Source: Bradyrhizobium sp. AUGA SZCCT0283 (GTDB lineage Bacteria > Pseudomonadota > Alphaproteobacteria > Rhizobiales > Xanthobacteraceae). Taken from it: DNA of 64,000 nucleotides. Both the position numbers and the translations under genes were made by a program. The stretch spans positions 1 through 64,000 of the forward strand of contig NZ_JAFCLU010000005.1 of NCBI RefSeq assembly GCF_018130385.1. The letters are read 5' to 3'. Under the pieces are notes generated by a model, which worked only from the letters and a program-made list of their open reading frames with translations, was not told where the DNA came from and did not search any database. Below, one piece after another: positions 54,105 through 63,269 of this stretch (within the stretch, counting starts at the first letter, position 1; the number at the start of each line of letters is the position of its first letter).

Positions 54105-55079
54105 TCAGGATGCGGGCAAAGGCGGAGGCTTGCCGCGCAGATAGCGTTGGCGAAGGCCGAATACCGCGTCCGCAAGACCGAGCGCGATCATCGCCAGCAT
54201 CGGCCAGCCGAAGGTGATGACAATTGCGTAGGCGCAGCAGAGCCAGAAGATCCGGCTCTTGAGTGCCAGCGTCAGCGTGTGGAGCACGGCAAAGCCGATG
54301 AGGCCAAAGGCCATCATCAGCGCGGTCGTCGCGATTTGTGCGAACATCGCGGCGAGCCCGCCGATGAAGCAAAAGGCCAGCGCGACCGACAGCGCCACCA
54401 GCGTCATCGGCGGCAATTCCGCGCTCCGCAGATCGGGCCATGGCCGGTGCAGCCGGCCGGACGTCGCCGTGATCTTGCCGGCGAGCCAGAGGTTCAGCGT
54501 CAACGTCATCATGGCGACGATCGTTGCGGCCGCTGGCGCGATGATGGCAAGCGCCGCGACCCAGCGTTCGATATCGCCCGGCGACGCAGCATCGCGCGCC
54601 CCCAGAATTCGCGACAGGCCGCGGCGCAGCGAATTGGTGATGGTCTCGGCATCGGTACCAAGCGTCAGCATGGCCGCGATCGTGGTCAATGCGGCAAAGC
54701 CGGCGATCCAGAGCAGGATGCGGCCGATCGGATACCATTCGAGCTGCGGCGCGGCCGGTGCCGAGCCATTGCCGGCGGCCGCTGCACCGGGCAGCGGCCG
54801 TCCCAGCAGCGAGAGGTGGCCGAGCCACCAGGCAGGCACCGCAACGGTGATGGCAAAGGCGATGCAGTAGGGCAGGCCGAAGATCGCCCCGAGGCCGGAG
54901 GCGGCGGCGATGCCGCCGATCGTCGCTGCGATCGGTCCCCATCCCAGGGCCGCCACCATCAGCGGCAGCGGCGCCAGATAGAACAGCAGCAACGAGATCA
55001 GCGCGCCCGAGATGATCGAGGCGAACATCAGCGCCGACGCGCAGCCGGCTGCAAGACCAATGAGGACAATCGCGATCAT
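54105..55079 (-). CDS. DUF2232 multi-spanning membrane protein
   Basis: 324 residues from [12 protein letters not shown], preceded by AAGGAG; an upstream ATG adds 17 residues. About eight hydrophobic segments. The DUF2232 core includes [24 protein letters not shown] and [10 protein letters not shown]. It sits between rpsR and rplI in the ribosomal block, as in many alphaproteobacteria. Function is unknown; an envelope or transport role is plausible. Confidence 0.82.
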   Translation of the reverse strand: MIAIVLIGLAAGCASALMFASIISGALISLLLFYLAPLPLMVAALGWGPIAATIGGIAAASGLGAIFGLPYCIAFAITVAVPAWWLGHLSLLGRPLPGAAAAGNGSAPAAPQLEWYPIGRILLWIAGFAALTTIAAMLTLGTDAETITNSLRRGLSRILGARDAASPGDIERWVAALAIIAPAAATIVAMMTLTLNLWLAGKITATSGRLHRPWPDLRSAELPPMTLVALSVALAFCFIGGLAAMFAQIATTALMMAFGLIGFAVLHTLTLALKSRIFWLCCAYAIVITFGWPMLAMIALGLADAVFGLRQRYLRGKPPPLPAS

Positions 55080-55201
55080 CAGCTGTCCCGCTCCTTTCGA
55101 GCGGTTAGAGGTCGTCTCGACCCCAACCATCGGCGACCGGACGACCCGGAAGCCTTATGAATAGTCAGGTCCGCGGCGCGAACGCCGCGGACCAAAGTGT
55201 C

Positions 55202-55441
55202 TTAGCGAATGACGTAGGGCAGCAGGCCGAGGAAGCGCGAGCGCTTGATGGCGCGCGCGAGCTCACGCTGCTTCTTGGCGGACACGGCGGTGATGCGGCT
55301 CGGCACGATCTTGCCGCGCTCGGAGACGTAACGCATCAACAGCTTGGAATCCTTGTAGTCGATCTTCGGCGCATTCGGCCCCGTGAACGGGCAGGTCTTG
55401 CGGCGACGGAAAAACGGACGGCGTGCACCAGCTTCAGCCAT
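55202..55441 (-). CDS. rpsR: 30S ribosomal protein S18
   Basis: 79 residues. The S18 signature [42 protein letters not shown] is intact. It is 5 bases downstream of rpsF and forms the S6-S18 pair in the ribosome. The order rpsF-rpsR-DUF2232-rplI is standard. Confidence 0.97.
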   Translation of the reverse strand: MAEAGARRPFFRRRKTCPFTGPNAPKIDYKDSKLLMRYVSERGKIVPSRITAVSAKKQRELARAIKRSRFLGLLPYVIR

Positions 55442-55446
55442 GATTC

Positions 55447-55920
55447 TTACTCCTCTTCCGTCGCTTCAACAGCGTCTTCGCGTGGACGGCGCGGACCACG
55501 GTCGCCGCGGAAGCCGCCGCCTTCACGATCGCCACGGAAGCCGCCCTCGCGGTCGCCGCGGAAGCCGCCGCCGCGATCGTCGCGCTCGCGGTCACGATCG
55601 GCCTTGCGCATCATTGCCGAGGGACCTTCCTCGTGCTCTTCGACGCGGACGGTGAGGTAGCGGATGACGTCTTCAGAGATCCGCTCCTGCCGCTCGATCT
55701 CGGTGACCGCGGAGGAGGGCGCATCGATGTTCATCAACACGAAATGCGCTTTGCGATTCTTGTTCATGCGGTAGGTGAGCGAACGCACGCCCCAGTTCTC
55801 GGTCTTGGTGACCTTGCCGCCGAGCCCTTCGACGATGCCCGTCATCTGGGTGGTCAGCTCTTCGACCTGCTGGGTGCTCGCATCCTGGCGCGCGAGAAAA
55901 ACATGCTCGTAAAGAGGCAT
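55447..55920 (-). CDS. rpsF: 30S ribosomal protein S6 with an RGG-like C-terminal tail
   Basis: 157 residues. The S6 fold runs to about residue 105 ([54 protein letters not shown]). After it comes a tail with repeats of [45 protein letters not shown]. This extension is unusual for S6, although alphaproteobacterial S6 tails vary. The leader can pair to hide its Shine-Dalgarno. Confidence 0.95.
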   Translation of the reverse strand: MPLYEHVFLARQDASTQQVEELTTQMTGIVEGLGGKVTKTENWGVRSLTYRMNKNRKAHFVLMNIDAPSSAVTEIERQERISEDVIRYLTVRVEEHEEGPSAMMRKADRDRERDDRGGGFRGDREGGFRGDREGGGFRGDRGPRRPREDAVEATEEE

Positions 55921-55985
55921 GGGTGTCCTTTCCTAGTGTTGGCGCGGTTCCCGGCGGCAAGCCCTTCGAGGCCTTCGGAAAGGAC
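55921..55985 (-). promoter_or_regulatory. rpsF 5' leader with a Shine-Dalgarno-sequestering pairing
   Basis: In the transcript, GTCCTTTCC (55985-55977) is perfectly complementary to GGAAAGGAC (55933-55925), which contains the Shine-Dalgarno AGGAAAGGA just before the ATG (55920). The loop between them (43 bases, GC-rich, with GCCTCGAAGGGC and TTGCCGCCGGG) may hold further stems. S6 autoregulates by binding rpsF leaders in other bacteria. Confidence 0.5.
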
Positions 55986-56264
55986 TCGGGGATAAGCTCA
56001 GAAGGCGGAAGCACGGGACGACGGGCCGACTGGCCCTGCCACATCAACATCGCCAAAAAAAGGTGAGATTGCTGAGACCGTCCGTTCAGCTCCCGGCCGG
56101 GATCCACGGATGGCGCGGTTTATAAGGATTTTCAGCGCGCTGGCAAGGCTTCTTGCGGGGGCTTGAAGGGGGCTTTGGCCTCCCCACCGGAGGCCACCAG
56201 CCGGGACCTGATCGGTTGACATATTTGTTTGTATATCATACAAACAAAACTACGAGAGGGAAAA
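55986..56264. other. Divergent promoter region of rpsF and the desaturase regulator
   Basis: About 280 bases between the rpsF leader hairpin and the TetR start. It contains the rpsF promoter and the perfect palindrome at 56224-56248. No small gene or RNA is recognised. Confidence 0.4.
56224..56248. promoter_or_regulatory. Perfect 25-bp operator before the TetR-desaturase operon
   Basis: TTTGTTTGTAT and ATACAAACAAA are perfect 11-bp arms around ATC. The site is AT-rich in a GC-rich region and lies 16 bases before the TetR start (56265). It is the clearest TetR-type operator in the window. Confidence 0.7.
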
Positions 56265-56984
56265 ATGGCTCCCAAGTCCGTCCAGACAGCTCCCAAAGCG
56301 CCAGCCGGCGACCCCAAGCACGCCGCCCGTGCGACCCGTTCGGCCGGGCGCCAGATGCGCTCGCGCCTGCTCGATGGTGCCAGCCGGCTGTTCAAGGAGC
56401 GTGGACTCGCCGGAACCTCGATTTCGGACATTGCGGCCGCCGCGGACGCCTTTCCGAGCCAGATCACCTATTACTTCCGCACCAAGGAAGCGTTGTTCGT
56501 CGAAGCTGCCTGCCGTGACGTGCTGTACGTGGCGCGTGCGGCCGAGCACGCCGCCTTGCAGGCCCATACGCCGCGGGACTACACTCGCGCATTGGTCGAG
56601 ACCGTCACGGCGACGGATTCGGTCGCCTTCTTTACCGAAGCGCTCACGCTCACCCGCCGCCGCCCGGATCTCGCGCCGCTGGTGGAGCGCACCATCGAGC
56701 GGCTACACGGCGAGGGGATGCGCGCCTATGCCGGCCAGATCGAACGACACGGCTGGAAGACCCTACGCGATCCGGACGCCAGTTCGCGCCGGTTCTGGGC
56801 GCTCGCGATCGGCGTGATGGTCGAGGGCCATGCCATGGGTCGTTCGGCGGAAGAAATGTGCAGCGAGATGCTGCGCGTGCTGGGCGACCAGGCGACGACA
56901 AGGACCAGCGGCGACAATACGCGGCTACGTCTCGTCGGCGATGCATCCGATTCAGATTCACCCGACGGGGAGGGATCGTCATGA
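56265..56984 (+). CDS. TetR family regulator coupled to a fatty acid desaturase
   Basis: 239 residues from MAPKSVQTAP, preceded by GAGAGGG. The helix-turn-helix is TSISDIAAAADAFPSQITYYFRTKEALF at about 47-74. The C terminus is a low-complexity Ser/Asp/Gly tail. The stop overlaps the desaturase start in ATGA. The 25-bp palindrome lies immediately upstream. It resembles DesT/FabR-type control of unsaturated fatty acids by genomic arrangement. Confidence 0.9.
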   Translation: MAPKSVQTAPKAPAGDPKHAARATRSAGRQMRSRLLDGASRLFKERGLAGTSISDIAAAADAFPSQITYYFRTKEALFVEAACRDVLYVARAAEHAALQAHTPRDYTRALVETVTATDSVAFFTEALTLTRRRPDLAPLVERTIERLHGEGMRAYAGQIERHGWKTLRDPDASSRRFWALAIGVMVEGHAMGRSAEEMCSEMLRVLGDQATTRTSGDNTRLRLVGDASDSDSPDGEGSS

Positions 56985-58006
56985 CCGCGCTTCGCATGCG
57001 TGCCCGCGACTTCCTGAACGAGGATCAATTGATCGCCGTGCGCCAGCGTGTGACGTGGAAAGGTATAGCCCTCATCGCGCATGCGTGGGCGCTGATATTG
57101 GGATCGATCGCGCTGGTGGCGTGGTGGCCCAACCCGCTGACCTTTCTGCTGGCGGTGGGCATCATCGGCTCGCGCCAGCTCGGGCTCGCGATTTTGATGC
57201 ATGACGGCGCACATGGTTGTCTGTCGGCGGACGAGAAGGTCAATCTGGCGCTCAGCCAGTGGTTCTGCGCCTATCCGATCTTCGCCGAGACCCGCGCCTA
57301 TCGCCGCTATCATCTGCAGCATCACGCACGCACGCAGCAGGAAGACGATCCGGATCTGATTCTTTCAGCGCCGTTTCCAATCACCGGAATGAGCTATCGC
57401 CGCAAGTTCGTGCGCGATATCACGGGCCAGACCGGCTACCAGCAGCGCAAGGCGCAGTTTCTGAATGCGCTCGGGCCAAAGGAATGGCCGCTCGCGCAGC
57501 GCGCCGCGCATTTCTGGGAAAAACTTGGTCCGCAGTGTGCCGTCAATGCCGTGCTGTTTGCAGGTCTTGCGGCTGCCGGCGTGTGGTGGGCCTATCCGCT
57601 GCTATGGCTGTTGCCGCTGCTCACCTGGCAGATGGTCATCACGCGCATTCGCAACATCGCCGAACATGCGGTAGTTCCGGACTCGGCCGATCCGTTGCGC
57701 AATACCCGCACCACGCACGCGAACTTCCTGGAGCGGCTGTTCGTCGCGCCGTACTACGTCAACTATCACCTTGAGCATCATCTGTTATTCTACGTGCCCT
57801 GTTACAACCTGCCGCGTGTCCACCGCATTCTCAGCGAAAGTCGGTACGCGGACCGGATGGAGGTGCAGCCCAATTACGCCGCCGTGCTGCGCCTGGCGAC
57901 CGCCAAGCCGGATCACGAGGATCGCCCGGGTAAACTGGTAAGCAGCGTGCGTCGGGCGCGAGCCGGCGCCGAGGTCGGCCGAGATCAGACATCAGGCGGC
58001 TTCTAG
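56981..58006 (+). CDS. Membrane fatty acid desaturase
   Basis: 341 residues with four hydrophobic segments. The three His boxes are HDGAH at 74-78, HLQHH at 111-115 and HLEHH at 263-267, binding the di-iron site of the acyl-lipid desaturase superfamily. It introduces a double bond into a membrane acyl chain. It is co-translated with a TetR regulator, and sits just upstream of the fab genes. The bond position is unknown. Confidence 0.9.
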   Translation: MTALRMRARDFLNEDQLIAVRQRVTWKGIALIAHAWALILGSIALVAWWPNPLTFLLAVGIIGSRQLGLAILMHDGAHGCLSADEKVNLALSQWFCAYPIFAETRAYRRYHLQHHARTQQEDDPDLILSAPFPITGMSYRRKFVRDITGQTGYQQRKAQFLNALGPKEWPLAQRAAHFWEKLGPQCAVNAVLFAGLAAAGVWWAYPLLWLLPLLTWQMVITRIRNIAEHAVVPDSADPLRNTRTTHANFLERLFVAPYYVNYHLEHHLLFYVPCYNLPRVHRILSESRYADRMEVQPNYAAVLRLATAKPDHEDRPGKLVSSVRRARAGAEVGRDQTSGGF

Positions 58007-58111
58007 AGGCCCATCAGAGGTTCAAGCCGGGGCGGCTGCGATTCCGCACCGCGGCTTGACATCCCGGCCTCGGTCAGTGTCTTACGGCCCCATTCGAATG
58101 AGGGAGCGCCG

Positions 58112-59065
58112 ATGACGGCTGCATTTACGTTTCCGGGGCAGGGTTCCCAGGCGGTCGGCATGGGCAAAGCCCTGGCGGAAGCCTTTCCGGCCGCGCGGGC
58201 GGTATTCGACGAGGTCGATTCGGCGCTCGGCGAGAAGCTGACCGCCATCATCTGGGACGGCCCGGCCGAAACCCTCCAGCTCACCGAAAATGCCCAGCCG
58301 GCCCTGATGGCGGTCTCGATCGCCACGCTGCGCGTGCTGGAGACCGAGGCGGGCTTTTCCGTCGGGCGGGATGCGGCCTTCGTCGCCGGCCATTCGCTCG
58401 GCGAATACTCCGCACTGGCCGCGGCCGGCAGCCTCAGCGTCAGCGATACCGCGCGCCTGCTGCGGACCCGCGGCCTTGCGATGCAAAAGGCGGTGCCGGT
58501 CGGCGCCGGGGCCATGGCGGCACTGCTTGGGCTTGATTATGAGGCCGCGATGGCCGTCGCCGACGAAGCCGCGCAGGGGCAGGTCTGCCAGGCCGCCAAC
58601 GACAATGGCGGGGGACAGGTGGTCGTGTCCGGCGACAAGGCCGCCGTCGAGCGCGCGCTCGAAATCGCCAAGGCCAAGGGCGCCAAGCGCGCGATGCTGC
58701 TGCCGGTGTCCGCACCGTTCCATTGCAAGCTGATGCAGCCCGCGGCCGATGCGATGGCGGAGGCGCTGGCCGGTGTGACGATCAAGGCGCCTGCCTCGCC
58801 GGTGGTGTCAAACGTGCTGGCTGCGCCGATCACCGATCCCGACGAGATTCGCCGCCGCCTGATCGAGCAGGTCACCGGCACGGTGCGCTGGCGCGAGTCG
58901 GTGGCTTACATGGCAGCGCATGGCGTCACGCGGTTCTTTGAAATCGGCGCCGGCAAGGTGCTGAGCGGGCTGGTCAAGCGCATCGCCGACGGCGCGGTCG
59001 GCGTGTCGATCGGGGGACCCAACGATATTGCGGCGGCCAAGGACGCTTTGGCGGCTTCGGCCTAA
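58112..59065 (+). CDS. fabD: Malonyl-CoA:ACP transacylase
   Basis: 317 residues. Nucleophile S95 lies in VAGHSLGEYSALAAAG, and the FPGQGSQAVGMG N-terminal motif is present. The C-terminal segment ASPVVSNVLAAPITDPDEI carries the second catalytic region. FabD loads malonate onto ACP. It heads the block fabD-fabG-acpP-fabF. Confidence 0.97.
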   Translation: MTAAFTFPGQGSQAVGMGKALAEAFPAARAVFDEVDSALGEKLTAIIWDGPAETLQLTENAQPALMAVSIATLRVLETEAGFSVGRDAAFVAGHSLGEYSALAAAGSLSVSDTARLLRTRGLAMQKAVPVGAGAMAALLGLDYEAAMAVADEAAQGQVCQAANDNGGGQVVVSGDKAAVERALEIAKAKGAKRAMLLPVSAPFHCKLMQPAADAMAEALAGVTIKAPASPVVSNVLAAPITDPDEIRRRLIEQVTGTVRWRESVAYMAAHGVTRFFEIGAGKVLSGLVKRIADGAVGVSIGGPNDIAAAKDALAASA

Positions 59066-59086
59066 AGCTCCCGGAAGGAGACATTG

Positions 59087-59824
59087 ATGTTCGATTTGAC
59101 GGGCAGGACGGCGCTGGTGACTGGCGCGACCGGCGGCATTGGCGGGGCGATCGCGCAGGCGTTGCATGGGCAGGGCGCGACGGTGGCGATTTCCGGAACG
59201 CGCCGCGAGGTGCTGGATTCGTTTGCCGCCAAGCTTGGCGAGCGCGTCCATGTGCTGCCGTGCAATCTCTCCGACAGCGCAGAAGTCGAGGCGCTGGTGC
59301 CGGCGGCCGAAGCCGCCATGGGCCAGGTCGACATCCTGATCGCCAATGCCGGCATCACGCGCGACAACCTTTTCGTGCAGTTGCGTGACGAGGATTGGGA
59401 CGACGTCATCAAGGTCAATCTGACCGCAACCTTCCGTCTCGCCCGCGCCGCGACCAAACTGATGATGCGCAAGCGCTTCGGCCGGATCATTGCGATCACC
59501 TCGATCGTCGGTGTGACCGGCAACCCCGGCCAGGCCAACTACACCGCGTCGAAGGCCGGAATCATCGGCCTGATCAAGACGCTGGGTGCGGAATACGCCA
59601 AGCGCAACGTGACCGCCAATTGCATCGCGCCGGGGTTCATCAAGACGCCGATGACGGACGCGCTCAACGACAAGCAGCGCGAGACCATCCTGGCCAAGGT
59701 TCCTGCGGCGCGGCTGGGGACGCCCGAGGACATCGCCGCGGCGGCTGTTTATCTCGCCTCGAACGAGGCGGCCTACGTCACCGGCCAGACGATTCACGTC
59801 AACGGCGGAATGGCCATGTTTTGA
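59087..59824 (+). CDS. fabG: 3-oxoacyl-ACP reductase
   Basis: 245 residues from MFDLTGR, preceded by GGAAGGAG. NADP motif TGATGGIG at 12-19; catalytic S139, Y152 and K156 (GQANYTASKAG) and N110. It reduces beta-ketoacyl-ACP. It begins 21 bases after fabD. Confidence 0.97.
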   Translation: MFDLTGRTALVTGATGGIGGAIAQALHGQGATVAISGTRREVLDSFAAKLGERVHVLPCNLSDSAEVEALVPAAEAAMGQVDILIANAGITRDNLFVQLRDEDWDDVIKVNLTATFRLARAATKLMMRKRFGRIIAITSIVGVTGNPGQANYTASKAGIIGLIKTLGAEYAKRNVTANCIAPGFIKTPMTDALNDKQRETILAKVPAARLGTPEDIAAAAVYLASNEAAYVTGQTIHVNGGMAMF

Positions 59825-60129
59825 GCCAGTTATCGCCCCGATCGGTGCGGCCAAGGGCTCGTTTCCCGGGGCGGGTGAGGCTTGTAGTCAAGGCTTGGGA
59901 AGTATGATAACCGAACCCCCGACGGATGGGCAAACAAGGCCATTGCAGGAATTTGAAACCCTGTATATTGGCGTGGCGACGCCTGCCGTTCGCCGGGGCT
60001 TTGTCGGCTACCACCGGGCCGAATCAAGACTATGCGCGATAGCGAAGGAAGTTTAACGACCACGATAGCTCGTAGCGTCTCTATAGCGTCTTGGGGTCGG
60101 GTCCAATGGAACAAGCACGAGGTTGAACG
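59825..60129. other. Promoter/leader region of acpP
   Basis: About 305 bases. acpP usually has its own strong promoter, expected here. An ATG frame at 59904-60056 encodes 50 residues without family resemblance; I treat it as chance. No confident terminator after fabG. Confidence 0.35.
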
Positions 60130-60369
60130 ATGAGTGAGATTGGCGAGCGGGTTAAGAAGATTGTGGTCGAACACCTCGGTGTTGAACCCGATAAGGTTGT
60201 CGACAACGCAAGTTTCATTGACGACCTCGGCGCCGACAGTCTCGACACCGTCGAGCTTGTGATGGCATTTGAAGAAGAGTTCGGTTGCGAAATCCCCGAT
60301 GACGCCGCCGAGACGATTTTGACCGTCGGCGACGCTACGAAGTTTCTCGAGAAGAACGCGAAAAGCTGA
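60130..60369 (+). CDS. acpP: Acyl carrier protein
   Basis: 79 residues, highly acidic. The phosphopantetheine site is S37 in [19 protein letters not shown]. It carries growing acyl chains for FabD, FabG and FabF. It is encoded between fabG and fabF. Confidence 0.98.
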   Translation: MSEIGERVKKIVVEHLGVEPDKVVDNASFIDDLGADSLDTVELVMAFEEEFGCEIPDDAAETILTVGDATKFLEKNAKS

Positions 60370-60466
60370 CGTCCCGGACGGGTAGAGACAGAGCCGGACG
60401 GGCCGTCGTTGAACGGTCCCCCGGTTTCTTGTTTTTGGGCCGGCATTTCGGGCTGGAGTTCTTGAT

Positions 60467-61732
60467 ATGAGGCGGGTCGTCGTCACGGGGCTGGGCATGG
60501 TTACGCCGCTCGGCTGCGGCGTTGACACAACGTGGACGCGTATCCTCAACGGCCAGAGCGGCGCCAGGAAGATCGATACATTCGAAGTCGCCGATCTTGC
60601 GAGCCGGATCGCTTGCGTGATTCCGCGCGGTGACGGCAGCGACGGCACTTTCAATCCCGACCAGTGGATGGAGCCAAAGGACCAGCGCAAGGTCGACGAC
60701 TTCATCATCTTTGCGATGGCCGCGGCGCGCCAGGCGCTGGACGACGCCAACTGGCATCCCTCCACCGAAGAAGACAAATGCGCGACCGGTACCCTGATCG
60801 GCTCGGGGATCGGCGGCCTGTCCGGCATCGCCGATACGGCGCTGCTGCTCAAGGAACGCGGGCCGCGGAAAGTATCGCCGTTCTTCATCCCGGGGCGCCT
60901 GATCAACCTCGCTTCCGGCTATGTCTCGATCGAGCACGGCCTCAAGGGCCCCAACCATTCGGTGGTGACCGCCTGTTCGACCGGCGCGCATGCGATCGGC
61001 GATGGTGCCCGGCTCATTGCGCTCGGCGACGCCGACGTGATGGTCGCGGGTGGAACGGAATCGCCGATCTGCCGGCTGGCAATGGCGGGCTTTTGCGCCG
61101 CGCGCGCGCTTTCGACCGCCTACAACGAGGAACCGCAAAGAGCCTCGCGACCCTACGACAAGGACCGCGATGGATTCGTCATGGGCGAAGGTGCCGGCAT
61201 CGTGGTGCTCGAGGAATATCAGCACGCGAAAAAGCGCGGTGCCAAGATCTATGCGGAAGTGGTGGGCTATGGCCTGTCGGGCGATGCCTATCACATCACC
61301 TCGCCAGCGCCGGATGGTGATGGCGGCTTCCGCAGCATGAGCGCGGCGATCAAGCGCGCCGGCATTGCGGTATCCGATATCGACTACATCAACGCCCACG
61401 GGACCTCGACGCAGATCGGCGACGAGATCGAACTCGGTGCGGTGGAACGGCTACTCGGCAACGCCGCCTCCAAGGTGTCGATGTCATCGACGAAATCGTC
61501 GACCGGGCACCTGCTCGGTGCCGCCGGTGCGATCGAAGCCATTTTCAGTATCCTTGCGATTCGCGACAATGTCGCTCCGCCCACTATCAATCTGGAAAAT
61601 CCGTCGGTGGAAACGGCAATCGATCTGGTGCCGCAAACGGCGCGCAAGCGCGAGATTAACGTCGCGCTGTCGAATTCCTTCGGTTTCGGGGGGACCAACG
61701 CCTCCGTGATCGTGCAGCGCGTGCTCGACTAG
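60467..61732 (+). CDS. fabF: 3-oxoacyl-ACP synthase II
   Basis: 421 residues. The catalytic Cys is C170 in VVTACSTGAHAIGDG, with His residues in HGTSTQIGDEIE and KSSTGHLLGAAGA. It elongates acyl-ACP, including unsaturated chains. It follows acpP by 97 bases. Confidence 0.97.
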   Translation: MRRVVVTGLGMVTPLGCGVDTTWTRILNGQSGARKIDTFEVADLASRIACVIPRGDGSDGTFNPDQWMEPKDQRKVDDFIIFAMAAARQALDDANWHPSTEEDKCATGTLIGSGIGGLSGIADTALLLKERGPRKVSPFFIPGRLINLASGYVSIEHGLKGPNHSVVTACSTGAHAIGDGARLIALGDADVMVAGGTESPICRLAMAGFCAARALSTAYNEEPQRASRPYDKDRDGFVMGEGAGIVVLEEYQHAKKRGAKIYAEVVGYGLSGDAYHITSPAPDGDGGFRSMSAAIKRAGIAVSDIDYINAHGTSTQIGDEIELGAVERLLGNAASKVSMSSTKSSTGHLLGAAGAIEAIFSILAIRDNVAPPTINLENPSVETAIDLVPQTARKREINVALSNSFGFGGTNASVIVQRVLD

Positions 61733-61858
61733 CAAGTGTTTAGAACTACTCCACCGTTTTGCCGCATTCGGCGATGACTTCTACATACGGGCGTATGCTA
61801 TCGGCTAGGCAGGGGATTGCCGGGCCGCGATTGAACCGACAGGATTCAGGTTGCATCG

Positions 61859-63142
61859 ATGAGTGAGAGGCCGCCCATTTCACCACGGAGCCCGCGCGCT
61901 GCGTTGGAGCCCGAGCAGGTGCCGCCGCCGCCGAAGCGGTCGGAGCGCGCCCGCAATCCTTTCGTGGTGGTCGGCAATGCCATCATCACTATCCTGATCA
62001 TTCTGATGATCGGGGCGGGAACGGTGTACTATTACGGCAGGCAAATGCTGGAGACCCCGGGCCCGCTGCAGGAAGACAAGATCGTCAACATTCCCGCGCG
62101 TGCCGGCAAGCGCGACATCGCCGACGCGCTGCTGCGTGAGGGCGTGATCAACGTCAATCCCTGGGTATTCATCGGCGGTGTGTTTGCGCTCAAGGCGAGT
62201 TCCGACCTGAAGCCCGGCGAATATTCCTTCCAAAAGAAATCCAGCCTGCGCGATGTCATCGCCACCATCGTCGAGGGCAAGGTGGTGCAGCACGCTGTTA
62301 CTATTCCCGAAGGCCTGACGTCCGAACAGATCGTGGCGCGGCTTACCGACAACGACATCTTCTCGGGCTCAGTGCGGGAAATGCCGCGCGAAGGCACGCT
62401 GCTGCCGGAAACCTACAAATTCCCGCGTGGCACCACGCGCGAGCAGGTGATCCAGCGCATGCAGCAGACCCAGAAGCGGGTGCTCGCGGAGATCTGGGAG
62501 CGCCGCAATCCGGATGTTCTGGTCAAGTCGCCGGAGCAACTCATCACGCTGGCCTCGATCATCGAGAAGGAAACCGGCCGGGCCGATGAGCGCAGCCGCG
62601 TGGCCGCCGTGTTCACCAATCGCCTGCGGCAGAGGATCAAGCTGCAGTCCGATCCGACCATCATCTACGGTCTGGTCGGCGGCAAGGGAACGCTGGGACG
62701 GCCGATCAAGCGCTCCGAGATCACGCAGCCTTCGCCCTACAACACCTATGTCATCGAAGGTCTGCCGCCCGGGCCGATCGCCAATCCGGGCCGCGCCTCG
62801 CTCGAAGCAGCGGCCAACCCGGCGCGTACGCGCGACCTGTTCTTCGTGGCCGATGGGACCGGCGGGCACGCCTTTACCGAGACCTACGACCAGCACCAGA
62901 AGAACGTCGCCAAGCTGCGGGCGCTCGAAAAGCAGATTCAGAACGATACCGTCGAACCGTCCGAGGATGCGCCGCCGCCGACGGCGGCCGGAGCACCGGC
63001 CGATACCAATCCAACCGCGACCACGCCGCGACCGGCGGCGCCGGCGAAAAAGCCACCCGCCCGTCCTGCGGCACCTGCGGCGGCGCCGGCCCGCCAGGGC
63101 GCCGCGCAGTCGACCGCGACGCCGCCGGTGGTTCAGCGCTGA
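61859..63142 (+). CDS. mltG: Endolytic murein transglycosylase MltG (YceG)
   Basis: 427 residues. A membrane helix at about 36-58 follows an N-terminal cytoplasmic stretch. The YceG domain has LASIIEKETGRADERSRVAAVFTNRL with the catalytic Glu and a C-terminal SDPTIIYGL. The last ~90 residues are an Ala/Pro-rich tail. It releases nascent glycan strands. It precedes yicC, a conserved order. Confidence 0.94.
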   Translation: MSERPPISPRSPRAALEPEQVPPPPKRSERARNPFVVVGNAIITILIILMIGAGTVYYYGRQMLETPGPLQEDKIVNIPARAGKRDIADALLREGVINVNPWVFIGGVFALKASSDLKPGEYSFQKKSSLRDVIATIVEGKVVQHAVTIPEGLTSEQIVARLTDNDIFSGSVREMPREGTLLPETYKFPRGTTREQVIQRMQQTQKRVLAEIWERRNPDVLVKSPEQLITLASIIEKETGRADERSRVAAVFTNRLRQRIKLQSDPTIIYGLVGGKGTLGRPIKRSEITQPSPYNTYVIEGLPPGPIANPGRASLEAAANPARTRDLFFVADGTGGHAFTETYDQHQKNVAKLRALEKQIQNDTVEPSEDAPPPTAAGAPADTNPTATTPRPAAPAKKPPARPAAPAAAPARQGAAQSTATPPVVQR

Positions 63143-63269
63143 CGTCCGGCCGGTTGAATAGGCGTTCCGTCCACAGCCGGAACGTAATTCCACTTTGGCG
63201 GAAATCGGCTTAAGGTCCCGCCGTTCCTTTCGAGTCTCGAAATCCCTGTCTTTCGGAGAGTGTTACGCG

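Noticed and set aside
55490..55590. Short tandem DNA repeats resembling an array
   Set aside because: They encode the GGFRGDR repeats of S6; there are no spacers, so it is not CRISPR.
59904..60056. A 50-codon frame (MITEPPTDGQ...) in the acpP leader
   Set aside because: Weak ribosome site, no hydrophobic pattern or known homology; more likely leader sequence.
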